From the NCBI GenBank assembly GCA_021804525.1, contig JAJZHJ010000120.1:1-5425 (forward strand): a DNA stretch of 5,425 nucleotides, given 5' to 3'. Both the position numbers and the translations under genes were made by a program. Under the pieces are notes generated by a model. It saw nothing but the letters and a program-made list of their open reading frames with translations, was not told the origin of the DNA and did not search any database. This document shows positions 4,843 to 5,425 of this stretch, in pieces; position 1 is the first letter of the stretch, and every line of letters begins with the position of its first letter. Source of the DNA: Bacteroidota bacterium. Lineage in GTDB: Bacteria > Bacteroidota > Bacteroidia > Bacteroidales > Paludibacteraceae.

Positions 4843-5425
4843 GTGAATGTTGTTTGATTGTTCAGGTTCAGAATTAATTGTGTAAAATAGGCAGTCCCCC
4901 GCTGTTCGGAAACTAACGTATGCTGGTTGGGATAAAGCAAGGCTAACCGCTTCATAAGATTTTCCTGCCCGATACCAGAGCCGCTTTTATCAATTTCAGT
5001 CTTTGGGAAGAAACTATTTTCGACTGTACAAATCACCTTTTTCCCCGTGATCAATTCAATATCGATATGAATAAACGATGAGTGAACGGAACTGATGCCA
5101 TGTTTGAAAGCATTTTCAACCAACGATATAAACAGCATGGGCGCAATCAAATCAGCACTTGGCTCAAGTGGAATCCGGCTGGTGACTTCCACCTCTTTAG
5201 GAAGCCGGAGCGACATCAATTCAATATAGCTTTGCAAAAAACGGAATTCCTGATTTATTGGCACATACTTGTCCATATTATCGTAAAGCACATAACGCAA
5301 CAAATGACTAAGCCGATGAACCGTCTCCTGAGCCTGCTCCGCATGTTCTGGGATGAGCGAATAGATGTTATTGAGGGTATTAAAGAGAAAATGAGGGTTT
5401 AACTGAGTCTTTAAGTTTTTCAATT
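4839..5425 (-). CDS. LytS-like sensor histidine kinase, 3' part only
   Basis: The C-terminal 195 or so residues of a histidine kinase of the LytS/YehU type are present; the gene continues past the right edge. The visible protein opens with LKNLKTQLNPHFLFNTLNNIYSL, the His_kinase block with the phospho-acceptor His in NPHF (eleventh visible residue). The ATPase part follows: the N-box LVENAFKHG (101-109) and the G-box SGSGIGQENLMKRL (147-160), where GIGQEN replaces the commoner GIGLxN. The TTG at 5423 should not be taken as a start: it encodes the conserved Leu in front of the His motif, and the frame is open to the edge. The missing N-terminal part in this family normally holds several membrane helices or a sensor domain, so the signal cannot be deduced. 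It overlaps the response regulator gene by 4 bases and would phosphorylate its D54. Nothing looks broken. Confidence 0.95.
   Translation of the reverse strand, partial: LKNLKTQLNPHFLFNTLNNIYSLIPEHAEQAQETVHRLSHLLRYVLYDNMDKYVPINQEFRFLQSYIELMSLRLPKEVEVTSRIPLEPSADLIAPMLFISLVENAFKHGISSVHSSFIHIDIELITGKKVICTVENSFFPKTEIDKSGSGIGQENLMKRLALLYPNQHTLVSEQRGTAYFTQLILNLNNQTTFT

Overview
The window looks like a stretch of chromosome from a member of the Bacteroidota, probably the order Bacteroidales. The reasons are a Bacteroidota-style MiaA (GGSMLYIDAVCKGIDD in place of the usual GGTGLY region), several TAnnTTTG-type -7 promoter elements, A/T-rich leaders without Shine-Dalgarno sequences in front of the genes, and a LytS-type kinase/LytTR regulator pair. 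I cannot name a genus from the sequence alone.

Layout. At the left, miaA (tRNA A37 dimethylallyltransferase) runs rightward and converges on a leftward series of genes. Reading leftward in the direction of transcription, that series is: the 3' part of a LytS-like sensor histidine kinase (runs off the right edge), its LytTR response regulator (overlapping the kinase by 4 bases), a 653-base non-coding gap, a Crp/Fnr-family regulator, a slipin (SPFH/band 7 membrane protein), a small DUF2892/YgaP-like two-helix membrane protein, and a small CDGSH iron-sulfur protein.

How the parts may work together. The Crp-like regulator, the DUF2892 protein and the CDGSH protein form a grouping that I associate with redox or stress functions, and the slipin sits among them. 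A perfect GTGA-N6-TCAC dyad lies over the crp stop codon. It is centred about 41 bases upstream of the predicted slipin transcription start, which is where a Crp-type activator would bind. The idea that the regulator controls its neighbours is inference.

The most unusual object is in the gap between the LytTR gene and the crp gene. From about 3722 to 4035 there is a degenerate tandem array of about 15 units with a strict 21-bp period (one interval of 43). Each well-kept unit holds an imperfect dyad of the form CACTC-NN-GAGTG. Neither strand is open through the whole array, so it appears non-coding. The 21-bp step is two helical turns, and it equals the usual spacing of paired direct-repeat sites bound by LytTR-type regulators. 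The array may therefore be a multi-site binding platform, but its function is unknown.
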